This document shows positions 1 through 8,416 of a DNA stretch of 64,000 nt, piece after piece. The position numbers were made by a program, and so were the translations under genes. Where the stretch lies: assembly GCA_963779765.1 (NCBI GenBank), contig CAVZZP010000004.1, positions 693,045 to 757,044 on the forward strand. The letters run 5' to 3'. Numbering within the stretch: the first letter of the stretch is position 1; every line of letters begins with the position of its first letter. The stretch is from Silicimonas sp963779765. GTDB lineage: Bacteria; Pseudomonadota; Alphaproteobacteria; Rhodobacterales; Rhodobacteraceae. A model generated the notes under the pieces. The model had not been told where the DNA came from. It saw only the letters and a list, made by a program, of their open reading frames with translations, and ran no database searches.

Positions 1-1
1 A

Positions 2-214
2 GCCGTGCGCTCGGATCTCGGCATCGGCGTCCTGCCCGACTACGTCATCCAGGACTTCCCCAACATCCGGCGTGTCCTGCCGGAGGTGGAGTCGAACGAC
101 GTCCCCGTCTTCCTCGCCTACCCCGAGGAACTTCGGCAGTCCCGGCGGATCGCGGCCTTCCGCGACTTCGTCACCGAAGAGATCATAGCGCACCGCAAAA
201 GGGCTCAGGTCTGA
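2..214 (+). CDS. LysR-family transcriptional regulator, C-terminal fragment
   Basis: Only the last 70 codons are in the window; the frame is open to the left edge, so the start lies outside. The visible part matches the end of a LysR substrate-binding domain: a GIGVLPDY segment (the last strand of the effector pocket), then a VFLAYPEELRQS segment and a terminal helix ending near a TGA at 212-214. LysR proteins bind DNA through an N-terminal helix-turn-helix, which is not visible here, so target and effector cannot be inferred. A 9-bp inverted repeat begins 4 nt after the stop. Family assignment is fairly secure, function is not. Confidence 0.75.
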   Translation, partial: AVRSDLGIGVLPDYVIQDFPNIRRVLPEVESNDVPVFLAYPEELRQSRRIAAFRDFVTEEIIAHRKRAQV

Positions 215-217
215 GCT

Positions 218-332
218 CTGCACAAGGCGCATAGCCGGTTTGCTCCAGCGGCCTCGTGCCGCGCTTGAAACTTGTGCAGGACGGAAATAAATCCCTCACC
301 GAACGCGGCGACTTGTCGTCGCTTCACCTCCC
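218..332 (+). promoter_or_regulatory. Structured leader or small-RNA candidate upstream of the homocysteine methyltransferase gene
   Basis: A perfect 9-bp inverted repeat (218-226 CTGCACAAG with 271-279 CTTGTGCAG) encloses a GC-rich loop. It is followed by a 5-bp hairpin (308-312 with 318-322) and a single-stranded ACCTCCC (326-332), directly before a strong intrinsic terminator. A structured element ending in a terminator ahead of a methionine-synthesis gene is the layout of a metabolite-sensing leader. The same features would also suit an independent small RNA with a CCUCCC-type anti-Shine-Dalgarno loop, or simply the end of the LysR transcript. No known riboswitch consensus was matched by eye. 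Confidence 0.35.
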
Positions 333-341
333 TGTTGGACT

Positions 342-369
342 GGCCGGGCCTCGTGCCCGGCCTTTTTTT
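342..369 (+). terminator. Intrinsic terminator before the homocysteine methyltransferase gene
   Basis: The 8-bp stem GGCCGGGC (342-349) and GCCCGGCC (355-362) with a 5-nt loop is followed by seven T residues (363-369). This is a textbook rho-independent terminator on the plus strand. It lies 94 nt before the next start codon, so it either ends the LysR transcript or acts as an attenuator for the downstream gene. Confidence 0.85.
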
Positions 370-463
370 GTGTCGTGCCGACCGCGCAGGTGCAGCGGAC
401 AATCGAATTGCGTCCGGAAGGCCGGCGTGGCATGTGGCGCGCGACCAGAAGGCAGAGGCGACC

Positions 464-1475
464 ATGACCGACCGACTGAGCGACCTCCTCGCCGCGCGCG
501 ACTGGATCCTGGCCGACGGCGCCACGGGGACCACGCTGTTCAACATGGGCCTGTCGGCGGGCGATGCGCCCGAACTGTGGAACGTAGACCGCCCCGAGGA
601 CATCCGCACGCTCTACAAGGGCGCGGTCGATGCGGGCAGCGACCTTTTCCTGACCAACACCTTCGGCGGAAACGCCTCGCGGATGAAGCTGCACAACGCA
701 CAGGACCGCGTGCGCGAGTTGAACCGCGCCGGAGCCGAAATCGGCCGCGAACTGGCGGACCAGCAGGATCGCACCGTCATCGTCGCGGGCTCCATGGGTC
801 CGACGGGCGAGATCATGCAGCCGCTCGGCACGCTGTCCTACGAGTTCCGCCGTCGAGATGTTCCACGAGCAGGCCGAAGGGCTGAAGGAGGGCGGCGTCG
901 ACGTCCTCTGGGTCGAGACGATCAGCGCGCCGGAGGAATACAAGGCCGCCGGCCGCGCCGCCGAACTCGCCGGAATGCCTTGGGTCGGCACGATGAGCTT
1001 CGACACCGCCGGTCGCACGATGATGGGACTGACGAGCGCCGGCATGGCCGACATGGTGGCCACCCTGCCGCATCCGCCCCTCGCATTCGGCGCCAACTGC
1101 GGGGTCGGCGCGTCGGACCTTCTGCGCACGGTCCTCGGCTTCTGCGCGCAGGGCTCCGAGACGCCGATCATCGCCAAGGGAAACGCCGGTATCCCGAAGT
1201 ACGTCGACGGACACATCCACTATGACGGTACGCCGGCGCTGATGGCGGACTACGCGGTCCTTGCCCGCGATCTTGGTGCGAGGATCATCGGCGGGTGCTG
1301 TGGCACGACACCCGAACACCTGGCGCGGATGCGCGAAGCGCTCGAGACGGCGCCCAAGGGGGCAAGTCCGACGCTGGACGTGATCGTGGCGAAGCTTGGG
1401 CCGCTGTCGTCGGCCAGCGACGGCACGGACGACACCGAAGGTCCGGTTCGCCGCAATCGACGCCGGCGAGGCTGA
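464..1475 (+). CDS. bmt: Homocysteine S-methyltransferase (Bmt / split-MetH type), frameshifted
   Basis: Predicted to move a methyl group to homocysteine to make methionine. The protein opens with the barrel motif DGATGTTLF and ends with the zinc-binding pair GANCG and GGCCGT, whose three cysteines hold the catalytic zinc. A single extra base interrupts the gene: the frame starting at ATG 464 runs correctly through LSYEF at 845-847, then an extra C at 848 shifts it; removing it gives EFAVEMFHEQ, which matches the family. The second half then reads to TGA 1473-1475. The reconstructed length is about 336 residues, normal for the family. Together with the corrinoid protein at 16851 and DUF1638 at 18161 it probably forms part of a split, B12-dependent methionine synthase; betaine as methyl donor is the alternative. 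It converges on recN with 3 nt between stops. Confidence 0.85.
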
Positions 1476-1478
1476 AGC

Positions 1479-3127
1479 TCAAGCCGACAGCAAAGCCCGC
1501 GCCGCCGCTCGGGCTTCGTCCGTCACGGTGTCGCCTGCAAGCATCCGCGCGATCTCGTCCACCCGCTCGACCTCGGAAAGCGCAGTGACGCGGGACAGCG
1601 TCATGCCGCCCTCGACCGACTTCGCGACCCGCCAGTGGTGGCCTGCGCGCGCCGCGACCTGCGGGCTGTGCGTGACGACCAGCACCTGAGAGTCTTCGGC
1701 AAGGGCTTCCAGCCTCCGGCCCACGGCGTCAGCGGTCGCCCCGCCCACGCCCCGGTCGATTTCGTCGAAGATCATGGTCAGCCCTTCCGCGTCAGACGTC
1801 AGGCAGACCTTGAGCGCCAGAAGGAAGCGCGACAGCTCTCCCCCGACGCGATCCGGTTCAGCGGCCCCGCCGGCGCGCCCGGATTGGTGGCGACGGTGAA
1901 TGCGACATGGTCGCGGCCCTCCGGCCCGGCATCGCCCTCCGAGATCTCGGTGGCGAAGGTCGCACGCTCCATTTTCAGCGGCGCAAGCTCGGCCGCCATC
2001 GCCGTGTCGAGGTCATCGGCTGCCTCGGCCCGCGCCTGGCCCAGGGCATCGGCCGCATCCTCGTAGGCCGCCTCGGCCTCGCCTACGCCGCGGCGCAGGG
2101 TTTTCAGGTCCCCCGCACCCGCGTCGAGTTCGGCCAGCTTGGCGCGGAAATCATCGGCGAGGCCCGGCAGATCGTCGGGCTGAACCCCATGCTTGCGCGA
2201 CAGGGCGCGGATCGCGAAAAGCCGCTCTTCCACGCGCTCCAACTCGCGCGGGTCGATGTCCAGACGGTCGAGCGCCCGCGCGACACCGTCCTCCGCATCG
2301 CCCAATTCGACCAGCGCCCGATCCAGGGCGGCAAGCGCCGCATCCAGCGTTCCTTCGGCCTGACCGGCCGCGTCCTCGAGCCACCGTGCGGCGTCGCGCA
2401 GCAGCCCTTCGGCGCCCGACGACCCAAGTGCTTCATGCGCGCGCGTCACGTCCTCGCGGATCCGGCCGGCGGCCTGCATCAGCCGACGCGACGCGTCGAG
2501 CGTCTCTTCCTCACCGGGTTCGGGGGCGACCTTGTCCATCTCGGCGACGGCATGGCGCAGGAATTCCTCCTCCTCGCGCACCGCCGCCAGCCTTGCCTCG
2601 GCTTCTTCCAAGGCCGCCCGCGCGCCCTGAAGATCGCGCCAGGCGACCCGTGTCCGCGCGACCAGGTCTTCGAGCCCGCCGAAAGCGTCCAGCATCTGCC
2701 GATGTCCGCGCGGGTTCAGAAGGCCGCGGTCATCATGCTGCCCGTGCAATTCGACCAGCGTGTCCGAAAGCTGACGAAGCACCTCGCCCGAAACGCGCCG
2801 ATCATTGGCCCAAGCCGTCTTGCGCCCATCCTGTGCGTTGACGCGGCGCAGGATAAGCACGTCGTCCTGCGGCAGCCCCGCTTCGGCCAGGACGGCGAAG
2901 GCCGGGTGGCCGGGCGCGAGGTCGAACTCCGCCACCACCTCGCCCTGCTCGGCGCCTTCGCGGACCAGTTCCGCTCGTCCTCGCCAGCCCAGGACGAAGC
3001 CGAGCGCGTCGAGAAGGATCGACTTCCCCGCGCCGGTTTCTCCGGTCAGCACGTTGAGGCCCGGCGACAACGTCAGTTCCAGCCGGTCGATGATCAGCAT
3101 GTCCCGGATGTCGAGACTTCTCAGCAT
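1479..3127 (-). CDS. recN: DNA repair protein RecN, frameshifted
   Basis: SMC-like ATPase that organises double-strand-break repair with RecA. The N-terminus carries Walker A GETGAGKS at residues 29-36; the middle is an Ala/Glu/Arg-rich coiled coil; the C-terminal lobe has the signature LNRIASG and Walker B MIFDEIDRG. One base is missing from the C run at 1840-1844 (G run on the coding strand), exactly where the conserved GGELSR signature is expected; restoring it joins the two frames into about 549 residues, the normal RecN size. ATG at 3127 is chosen because the protein then starts MLRSLDIRDM, as RecN proteins do; a longer extension would overlap bamD. Usual partner order lpxC-bamD-recN is kept, with 10 nt to bamD. 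The frameshift hits the essential ATPase lobe, so sequence error is more likely than a real lesion. Confidence 0.92.
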
Positions 3128-3137
3128 GACGCGCGCG

Positions 3138-3998
3138 TCAGAGCCACTCGCCGCGGATGGTCTGGCGCCAGACCGCGGCCAGCCAGCCGTCGCCCGTCGC
3201 ATCGGGTCGCAGGCCGCGCCCGGTGAGAAGCGCATAGCTGTCCTGATACCAATCGGTGGACTGGAAGTTGTGACCCAAGATCGCGCCGGCCGTCTGCGCC
3301 TCGGCGGGAAGGCCGAGCGACAGGTAGGATTCGACAAGGCGATGCAGTGCCTCGGGCGTCTGGCTGGTTGTCTGGAAATTCTCGACGACTACGCGGAAGC
3401 GGTTGATCGCCGCGATGTAGTTGCCGCGCTTGAGATAATAGCGTCCCACTTCCATCTCTTTCGCCGCGAGATGGTCGAAGGCCAGGTCGAACTTCAGGAT
3501 CGCGGACTGGGCGTATTCGCTGTCCGGATAGGTCTCGATGACCGTGCGCAGCTCTTGCAGCGCAAGGAACGTCAGCCCCTGATCCCGACCCACGTCGTCG
3601 ATCTGATCGTAGTAGGACAATGCCAGCAGATACTGCGCCCAGGCTGCGTCCTCGTCCGCCGGATAGGTGACGAGATACCGCTGCGCCGCTCCGCGCGCCG
3701 ACTCGAAATCGCGGTCGAGGTGATAGGAATAAGCCTGCATAACCAAGGCCCGCTTCGCCCATTCCGAATAGGGATAAAGACGCTCGACCTCGCCGAACAT
3801 CGTCGCGGCTTCGTCGGGCGCGTCCTCGTCCAGCAGGAACTCGGCGCGGTTGTAAAGCTGTTCGGCCGAGAAGCTGTCGAGCGGAACTTCCTCAGGCCCG
3901 CCCCCTCCGAAGAGCCCCCCGCAGCCTGACAGAAGAACGAGGGTCGCGACGATCGCCGTCGCCCGCGCCAATGCCGCTCCGCCCGCTGTCATCGCCAT
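3138..3998 (-). CDS. bamD: Outer-membrane assembly lipoprotein BamD
   Basis: Lipoprotein of the BAM complex that folds beta-barrel proteins into the outer membrane. The start at 3998 has a good upstream GAGGTGAG ribosome site and gives a lipoprotein signal ending LLSGC, with the lipidated Cys at residue 26. The rest is a TPR solenoid with typical BamD helices (NRAEFLLDE, FGEVERLYPYSEWAKRA, YYLKRGNYIAAINRF). The length of 286 residues is normal. A longer in-frame ATG at 4049 adds residues before the signal peptide and is rejected. It lies between lpxC and recN on the same strand, the standard alphaproteobacterial order, so co-transcription is likely. Confidence 0.93.
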   Translation of the reverse strand: MAMTAGGAALARATAIVATLVLLSGCGGLFGGGGPEEVPLDSFSAEQLYNRAEFLLDEDAPDEAATMFGEVERLYPYSEWAKRALVMQAYSYHLDRDFESARGAAQRYLVTYPADEDAAWAQYLLALSYYDQIDDVGRDQGLTFLALQELRTVIETYPDSEYAQSAILKFDLAFDHLAAKEMEVGRYYLKRGNYIAAINRFRVVVENFQTTSQTPEALHRLVESYLSLGLPAEAQTAGAILGHNFQSTDWYQDSYALLTGRGLRPDATGDGWLAAVWRQTIRGEWL

Positions 3999-4071
3999 GA
4001 AACCCTCACCTCTGCGAACCGGTTGGTAACACAGAAGATAGCGGGGCAAAACGGCTTTTGGACGGTGAAGC

Positions 4072-4995
4072 TCAGGCGGCCACGCGAACGCTGTCGACGC
4101 GACTCACCCCGGCGCCCGGAAGGCGGGAGGCCATGACCGCATCGCACTCGACAAGCTGGAAGGCCGTTGGGTCCGCGAAAAGCGCCCTCAACAGCCGGTT
4201 GGTGACGCCGTGGCCAGCACGCTGTCCGATATAGCGCCCGAGGATCGGGCCGCCCGCCAGGGCCAAGTCGCCCAAAGCGTCGAGCATCTTGTGGCGAACG
4301 GGTTCGTCGCGATGACGCATTCCGCCGGGAGTCACGATGGCGTCACCGTCGACCACGACAGCCGAGGTGACAGACCCGCCGACGATAAGCCCACGATCGC
4401 GCATCGCGTCGATGTCGGATTTCCGGCAGAACGTACGGCTATCGGAAAGCTCGCGCACGAAGGCGCCGTTGGCCATGTTCAGGCTTTTGTGCTGCTGTCC
4501 GATGGCGGCATCGGCGAAGTCGATGCGAAAGTCGATGCTCATCCCGTCGGATGGAAGCAGCGTCGCCTCGGCATCGCCGTGGCGGACGGTGATCGGCTTC
4601 AGGACGCGGATCGCGCGGACCGGAGCGTCAAGCTTGCGAATTCCGCGCGACAGGATGCCGGCGACGAAAGGCGCGGCCGACCCATCCAGAAGCGGAACTT
4701 CGGGACCGTCGATCTCGACAAGGGCGTTGTGAACGCCGCAACCGGCAAGTGCCGCCATCAGGTGCTCGATCGTCGATACGCTGACGTCGTCGTCGTTCGA
4801 TATCCGAGTATTGAGGTCGGTGTTCGTGACAGCATACCAGCGCGCCGGGATCATCGGATCCTTGCCGTCGACGTCCGTGCGGTGAAACCATATGCCGTAC
4901 TCGGCCGATGCGGGGCGCACGGTGACGCGCGTCACCCGGCCCGTATGGAGCCCGGTTCCGGTGAACTGCACCGCTGATTTCAAAGTCGTCTGCAC
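4072..4995 (-). CDS. lpxC: UDP-3-O-acyl-N-acetylglucosamine deacetylase LpxC
   Basis: Catalyses the committed step of lipid A synthesis, a zinc-dependent deacetylation in the cytoplasm. The 307-residue protein is full length. Zinc ligands are visible as H78 in STIEHLMAAL and H235/D239 in RHKMLDALGDL; the catalytic His is H262 in the HGVTNRLL segment. The N-terminal motif TGTGLHTG is also family-typical. It sits upstream of bamD and recN in the same direction. Between it and ftsZ there is normally little or nothing in this family; here three TadE/TadG-type genes intervene, so lpxC must have its own promoter in the 223-nt gap upstream (4996-5218), which is comparatively AT-rich. Confidence 0.97.
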   Translation of the reverse strand: MQTTLKSAVQFTGTGLHTGRVTRVTVRPASAEYGIWFHRTDVDGKDPMIPARWYAVTNTDLNTRISNDDDVSVSTIEHLMAALAGCGVHNALVEIDGPEVPLLDGSAAPFVAGILSRGIRKLDAPVRAIRVLKPITVRHGDAEATLLPSDGMSIDFRIDFADAAIGQQHKSLNMANGAFVRELSDSRTFCRKSDIDAMRDRGLIVGGSVTSAVVVDGDAIVTPGGMRHRDEPVRHKMLDALGDLALAGGPILGRYIGQRAGHGVTNRLLRALFADPTAFQLVECDAVMASRLPGAGVSRVDSVRVAA

Positions 4996-5168
4996 GGGAT
5001 GACCCCAATTTAGGCGCCGGACTGGTCCTCCGGCTTCGGGATACAGCTATGCGGGGCACCCCCGTCACACAAAACAATCATTGCAACAGCATGAAACATG
5101 GCTGTTACAAATCGGCGATTTGCCGCCGCATTTCGCGCCAATTCAGTCTATGTGTATGATCCAGAATG

Positions 5169-5196
5169 AAAAAGACCGGGCTTGACCCCGGTCTTC
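5169..5196 (-). terminator. Intrinsic terminator after the TadE/TadG gene trio
   Basis: The stem AAGACCGGG (5172-5180) and CCCGGTCTT (5187-5195) with a 6-nt loop is followed, in the minus-strand direction, by a T run (the A tract 5169-5173). It lies 23 nt past the stop of the last TadE-type gene and separates that trio from lpxC. The hairpin could also act weakly in the other direction. Confidence 0.8.
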
Positions 5197-5218
5197 TTCG
5201 TGATTTCGCATCGGGGCG

Positions 5219-5869
5219 TTACGTGTTCGGTTCTTCGTCACCGTCGTCATATTCGGTGTCTGTTGGCCCGTCACCGCCATCGTCGGTCCCGTCGTCATGC
5301 GCGGTTCCTGTCCCGTCACCAAGGCCGGCGAAGTTCAACTGCTCGGTAAAACGCGGCATGTTGACGACGAGGTTCGAGATGTCGGTGTCGGTCATGCCGA
5401 TGTCCATGATCGGGTCGTAGGTCGTGAACGTTTCGACAACGAAGGCCGACGCAGCATCCGCCATGATCGGAATATGAGGCGAAAGTTTTGTATCGACCTG
5501 CCCCTGCGTCAGGTTCGGTTCGCCCGCCACGCCGCGCGACCAGACGAGGAAGTGCCTGTCGGCGGCCTGGTCGTAGCGCACCACCGTCACGCGCATCGAC
5601 ACCGGGTGCGCGGATCGCGAGAGCCAGGCATAGACGTCGTTCAGACCGTCAAGGTAGGTCTGATCGATCAGGTCCGTCTCGCGGGAGAGAAGGTCGCTGA
5701 TCGTATAGGTAGCCTTGAGGTTGATGTTGCTTTCGCGAAGGCCCTCGAAGAAGACGTAGAGCGCCATGAAGGCCCAGACGAGCATCGGGAACATCAGGAT
5801 CGCTTCGACCGAGAAGCTCCCTTTTTCGTCTCGAATGGCCCGGCGAGTGAACTTGTGAAACAGTGTCAT
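5219..5869 (-). CDS. TadE-like pilus-assembly membrane protein (first of a trio)
   Basis: Small membrane-anchored protein of 216 residues. The N-terminus has a short basic stretch (FTRRAIRDEKG) followed by SVEAILMFPMLVWAFMALYV, the pseudopilin-like TadE segment with the conserved Glu (VE) ahead of a single membrane helix. The rest is a periplasmic domain ending in an acidic Asp/Gly/Thr-rich tail rich in DDGTDDG-type repeats. TadE/TadF proteins are prepilin-peptidase-processed minor pilins of Flp/Tad systems. ATG 5869 is chosen because longer in-frame extension is Arg/Ser-rich and overlaps the upstream gene. It follows the next TadE-like gene by 10 nt and ends just before a terminator, so it is the last gene of a three-gene operon. 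Confidence 0.8.
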   Translation of the reverse strand: MTLFHKFTRRAIRDEKGSFSVEAILMFPMLVWAFMALYVFFEGLRESNINLKATYTISDLLSRETDLIDQTYLDGLNDVYAWLSRSAHPVSMRVTVVRYDQAADRHFLVWSRGVAGEPNLTQGQVDTKLSPHIPIMADAASAFVVETFTTYDPIMDIGMTDTDISNLVVNMPRFTEQLNFAGLGDGTGTAHDDGTDDGGDGPTDTEYDDGDEEPNT

Positions 5870-5879
5870 GATGATGACC

Positions 5880-6425
5880 TCAGGTGGGTTCGTTGACGAA
5901 GGCCGACGACGCGATGATCTGATAGCCGCCCGAGCTGTCGCGCGGCATGCTGCGGCCGACGCCGATGCTCGGGAAGACCGGATCCGCGATCGCGCAGACA
6001 CGGATGAGCATCAGCTCGTTCTGAAGGCCGTTGCGGAAGCGCACGACGGGCTGGATGACCTGATCGCGCTTGATGCAGTCGATGGTGTTGGTCATCCCTG
6101 TCCAGGTCGACATGTCGACCGGCTGAAGCTCGATCTTGGTGACGTTCCGGCAATCGGGGATCAGGCCGGCGAGCCTGCAGATGTCGTTCAGCACCGTATC
6201 GTAATTGAGGTTGGAGCCCGAGCTGAGACGGATGTTCCGGACGACCATGTCGGTCGCGCGCTCCAGCATCACCGCCCGCGTGTTCATGATGGCCACTTCG
6301 TAGCCGGACAGGAACACGCCCACGAAGAACGGGAAGACGATGACCAGTTCGACCGATGCGACGCCGTCCTCGCTGAGGCCCAGATGCCTCAGCGCACGGC
6401 GGAATTTGAGGGCTAGCTGTCTCAT
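5880..6425 (-). CDS. TadE-like pilus-assembly membrane protein (second of a trio)
   Basis: A 181-residue protein with the TadE pattern: a basic start, then LSEDGVASVELVIVFPFFVG, where the conserved Glu in VELVIVFPF precedes one membrane helix, and a periplasmic domain with paired cysteines. The start ATG at 6425 overlaps the TGA of the upstream TadG-like gene (6422-6424), indicating translational coupling. The domain type is clear; whether it works with the Tad pilus encoded at 55-64 kb or a separate secretion function is unknown. A start at 6527 would put over 30 residues inside the upstream gene and is rejected. Confidence 0.8.
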   Translation of the reverse strand: MRQLALKFRRALRHLGLSEDGVASVELVIVFPFFVGVFLSGYEVAIMNTRAVMLERATDMVVRNIRLSSGSNLNYDTVLNDICRLAGLIPDCRNVTKIELQPVDMSTWTGMTNTIDCIKRDQVIQPVVRFRNGLQNELMLIRVCAIADPVFPSIGVGRSMPRDSSGGYQIIASSAFVNEPT

Positions 6426-8107
6426 TGGGTCAGTTTCAACTGGTTGATCTGGTTGGCGATGGACGAGAAGGCGTACTCGATGTCCAGCCCTTCCACGCGG
6501 TAGAAGTGCTGCGGCGTCGAGGCGCATCCGCGCATGATCTCGGCAGACTCGTCGGTGACTTCGAAGCCGATCGTGAAGATCACGATGTTCTGGGCCTTGG
6601 CGGCCGAGCAGATCTGCGCCAGACGACGGTCCTTGGTGTCGGTGGACGCGTTGTTGCTGCGCGCCGGCACCGTCCGGTAGGGATCGTAGTAGTTGTCGTA
6701 GAAGTCGTTGCTGCGTCCGGTGAAGTGGTAGTAGGCATAGGCGCGACGCTGGAGCGTCATGTTGGCCCAGGCGTCCAGCCAGGACAGGCGCGTCAGCGTG
6801 CCGGGGCTGTTGGTCCAGTTCTGGTCGGTGATGTTGTACCAGTCTTCGCGCGACCGGCCATCGCGGTCACGGTCGCTCGGCTCTTCACGCTCCCAGTAGA
6901 TGTCGCCGTTACTGTTCTTCTTGTAGTAAGGGCTGTTGCCCTCCTTGAAGCTGTCGCGCAGATAGAACTGGTCGGTGTTGATGCCGTCCGTCATCACGAC
7001 GATGAATTTCAGCGAGTCCTGCCGCCCGTAGGCGTGCGGGCGCACCGAGAAGGCGTTGTCGACGCGACCGGCTGCCGTGAAGTCGTTCAGGGCTCCATTG
7101 GTCGAAGGATCGAGGAGAGCGACGCCCCACTTGACCGCCACGTCGATCGACGTGTTGCCGTCCGCCGTGAAGGCTTCGATCTGGTTCCGCAGGGCGACGG
7201 CGTTGTTGGACCAGGGCGTGATCTGGGAATAGCTCTCGTTACGGCACACGGGCGTCGAGACGCTCATGCCGCTCTGATAGCTTCTCCAGGGATCGAAGTG
7301 AGCCGTTTGCGACAGCGAGATCGGTTCCATGATAGGCTCGCCGCCGTTGGTGTAGCGAAGGTTGCCGTACTGGTCCCTTGCCTGGCGGGAGCGCTGCATC
7401 GCGTTCTGGGTGAAGTCTTCCGGGGCGAAGTTCACGCAGTGCGAATAGTTGTGGTTGTGGTGCGTCGCCAGCGACGAGAACAACAGCGGCCCGGCGTTCA
7501 CCTGCGTCGAATAGGGAATGAGCGACAGGGAAACCCGGTCGTCCTCGGCGCCTGCGAGGATGTTGTCGACGAAATCCGTCGCCGCATCCTGCATGTTCTC
7601 GAGCTTGTTGTTGTCGCCCATAGAGCCCGACACGTCGAGCACGAGCGAAACTTCGACATCCGACACGGATTCTTCGGCCTGCGAGGTCGCCCCGAAAGGT
7701 AGCGTCTCGACGCCGACGAGGTTCATCAGCAAAGTCCGGTATCCGCCGCTGACGTTAACGGACACCTGGCGTCCGGTGATCACAGGCGCCGCGCCGACCT
7801 CGAAGACGTCGATGTCGTCGTCGGTGACCGTGATGTTCACCTTGGCAAGGTAATCCTTCACGACCTCCTTGGGATCGACCGTCTGGTTCAGGTTCGCCGC
7901 GGCAAGAACGGCCCGGTCTGTCGAGTTCTGAACGTGCGTGCGCTCGTTCTCGTAGATCATCAGGTCCACGGCGATCCCGCCGAACAGGATCATGCAGAAG
8001 AAGATGAACAGCGAGAAAGCAATCAGCGATCCGTCCTCGTCGCGCCGGAAGGACCGGGCTTGATCGAGAGTTTCGCGAAAGGCGCTGCGAGGTGTCATCG
8101 GCAGCAT
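6422..8107 (-). CDS. TadG-like membrane protein with a von Willebrand A domain
   Basis: A 561-residue protein. The N-terminus has the TadG anchor (RRDEDGSLIAF, then one membrane helix and GGIAVDLMIYENERTHVQ), followed by a VWA domain with an intact metal-ion adhesion site: DVSGSMG supplies the DxSxS motif, and VVMTDGINT the later Asp-Gly. The large insert is Asn/Tyr/Arg-rich. TadG proteins are periplasmic or surface factors of Tad pilus systems. ATG 8107 is preferred over 8098 because TGAGGGG lies 6 nt upstream; the longer start at 8212 has no such support. It is the first gene of a coupled trio with the two TadE-like genes downstream. Confidence 0.83.
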   Translation of the reverse strand: MLPMTPRSAFRETLDQARSFRRDEDGSLIAFSLFIFFCMILFGGIAVDLMIYENERTHVQNSTDRAVLAAANLNQTVDPKEVVKDYLAKVNITVTDDDIDVFEVGAAPVITGRQVSVNVSGGYRTLLMNLVGVETLPFGATSQAEESVSDVEVSLVLDVSGSMGDNNKLENMQDAATDFVDNILAGAEDDRVSLSLIPYSTQVNAGPLLFSSLATHHNHNYSHCVNFAPEDFTQNAMQRSRQARDQYGNLRYTNGGEPIMEPISLSQTAHFDPWRSYQSGMSVSTPVCRNESYSQITPWSNNAVALRNQIEAFTADGNTSIDVAVKWGVALLDPSTNGALNDFTAAGRVDNAFSVRPHAYGRQDSLKFIVVMTDGINTDQFYLRDSFKEGNSPYYKKNSNGDIYWEREEPSDRDRDGRSREDWYNITDQNWTNSPGTLTRLSWLDAWANMTLQRRAYAYYHFTGRSNDFYDNYYDPYRTVPARSNNASTDTKDRRLAQICSAAKAQNIVIFTIGFEVTDESAEIMRGCASTPQHFYRVEGLDIEYAFSSIANQINQLKLTQ

Positions 8108-8416
8108 GTATTTTCCCCTCAGGCAATAATTAACTGGTGTGACGAAATTCAGGTCTTCGGGGGAAACATCCGCGAGAACATTGGCGAAAATACGGCGACA
8201 CTGACGCCCCAAACATGAAGAGACGGCAGGACATGCAGGCTAAGATGTTGAGAAGTATGCTGGTTTTGTTTACGGAAACACTGTGTTCCGGGGCTAAATG
8301 ACGCCGTTGTCCCTGCACGGAGCCTGCGCGACTGCCCTCTGGCGCAAAAGAAAAGGGCCGACTTTCGCCGACCCTGAGGGAGTGAACTGGTCCGGGCCGG
8401 TTCGCCCGGGAGCGCG
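8108..8416. other. 309-bp intergenic region between ftsZ and the TadG-like gene
   Basis: It holds the ftsZ terminator (8347-8376) and, nearer the TadG-like gene, a lower-GC stretch around 8110-8290 that should contain that operon's promoter. No convincing -35/-10 pair could be assigned. The short frames here have no family resemblance, so no gene is called. Confidence 0.5.
8347..8376 (-). terminator. Intrinsic terminator of ftsZ
   Basis: In the minus-strand RNA, an 8-bp stem with two G-U pairs (from 8367-8374 and 8355-8362) closes a GAAA tetraloop and is followed by a T-rich tract (complement of 8347-8354). It lies 42 nt past the ftsZ stop and ends the dcw transcript before the TadG-like operon. 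Confidence 0.75.

Noticed and set aside
1479..1848. Programmed frameshift in recN
   Set aside because: RecN is not known to use one, there is no slippery heptamer or pseudoknot evident, and similar indels occur in many unrelated genes here, so error is simpler.
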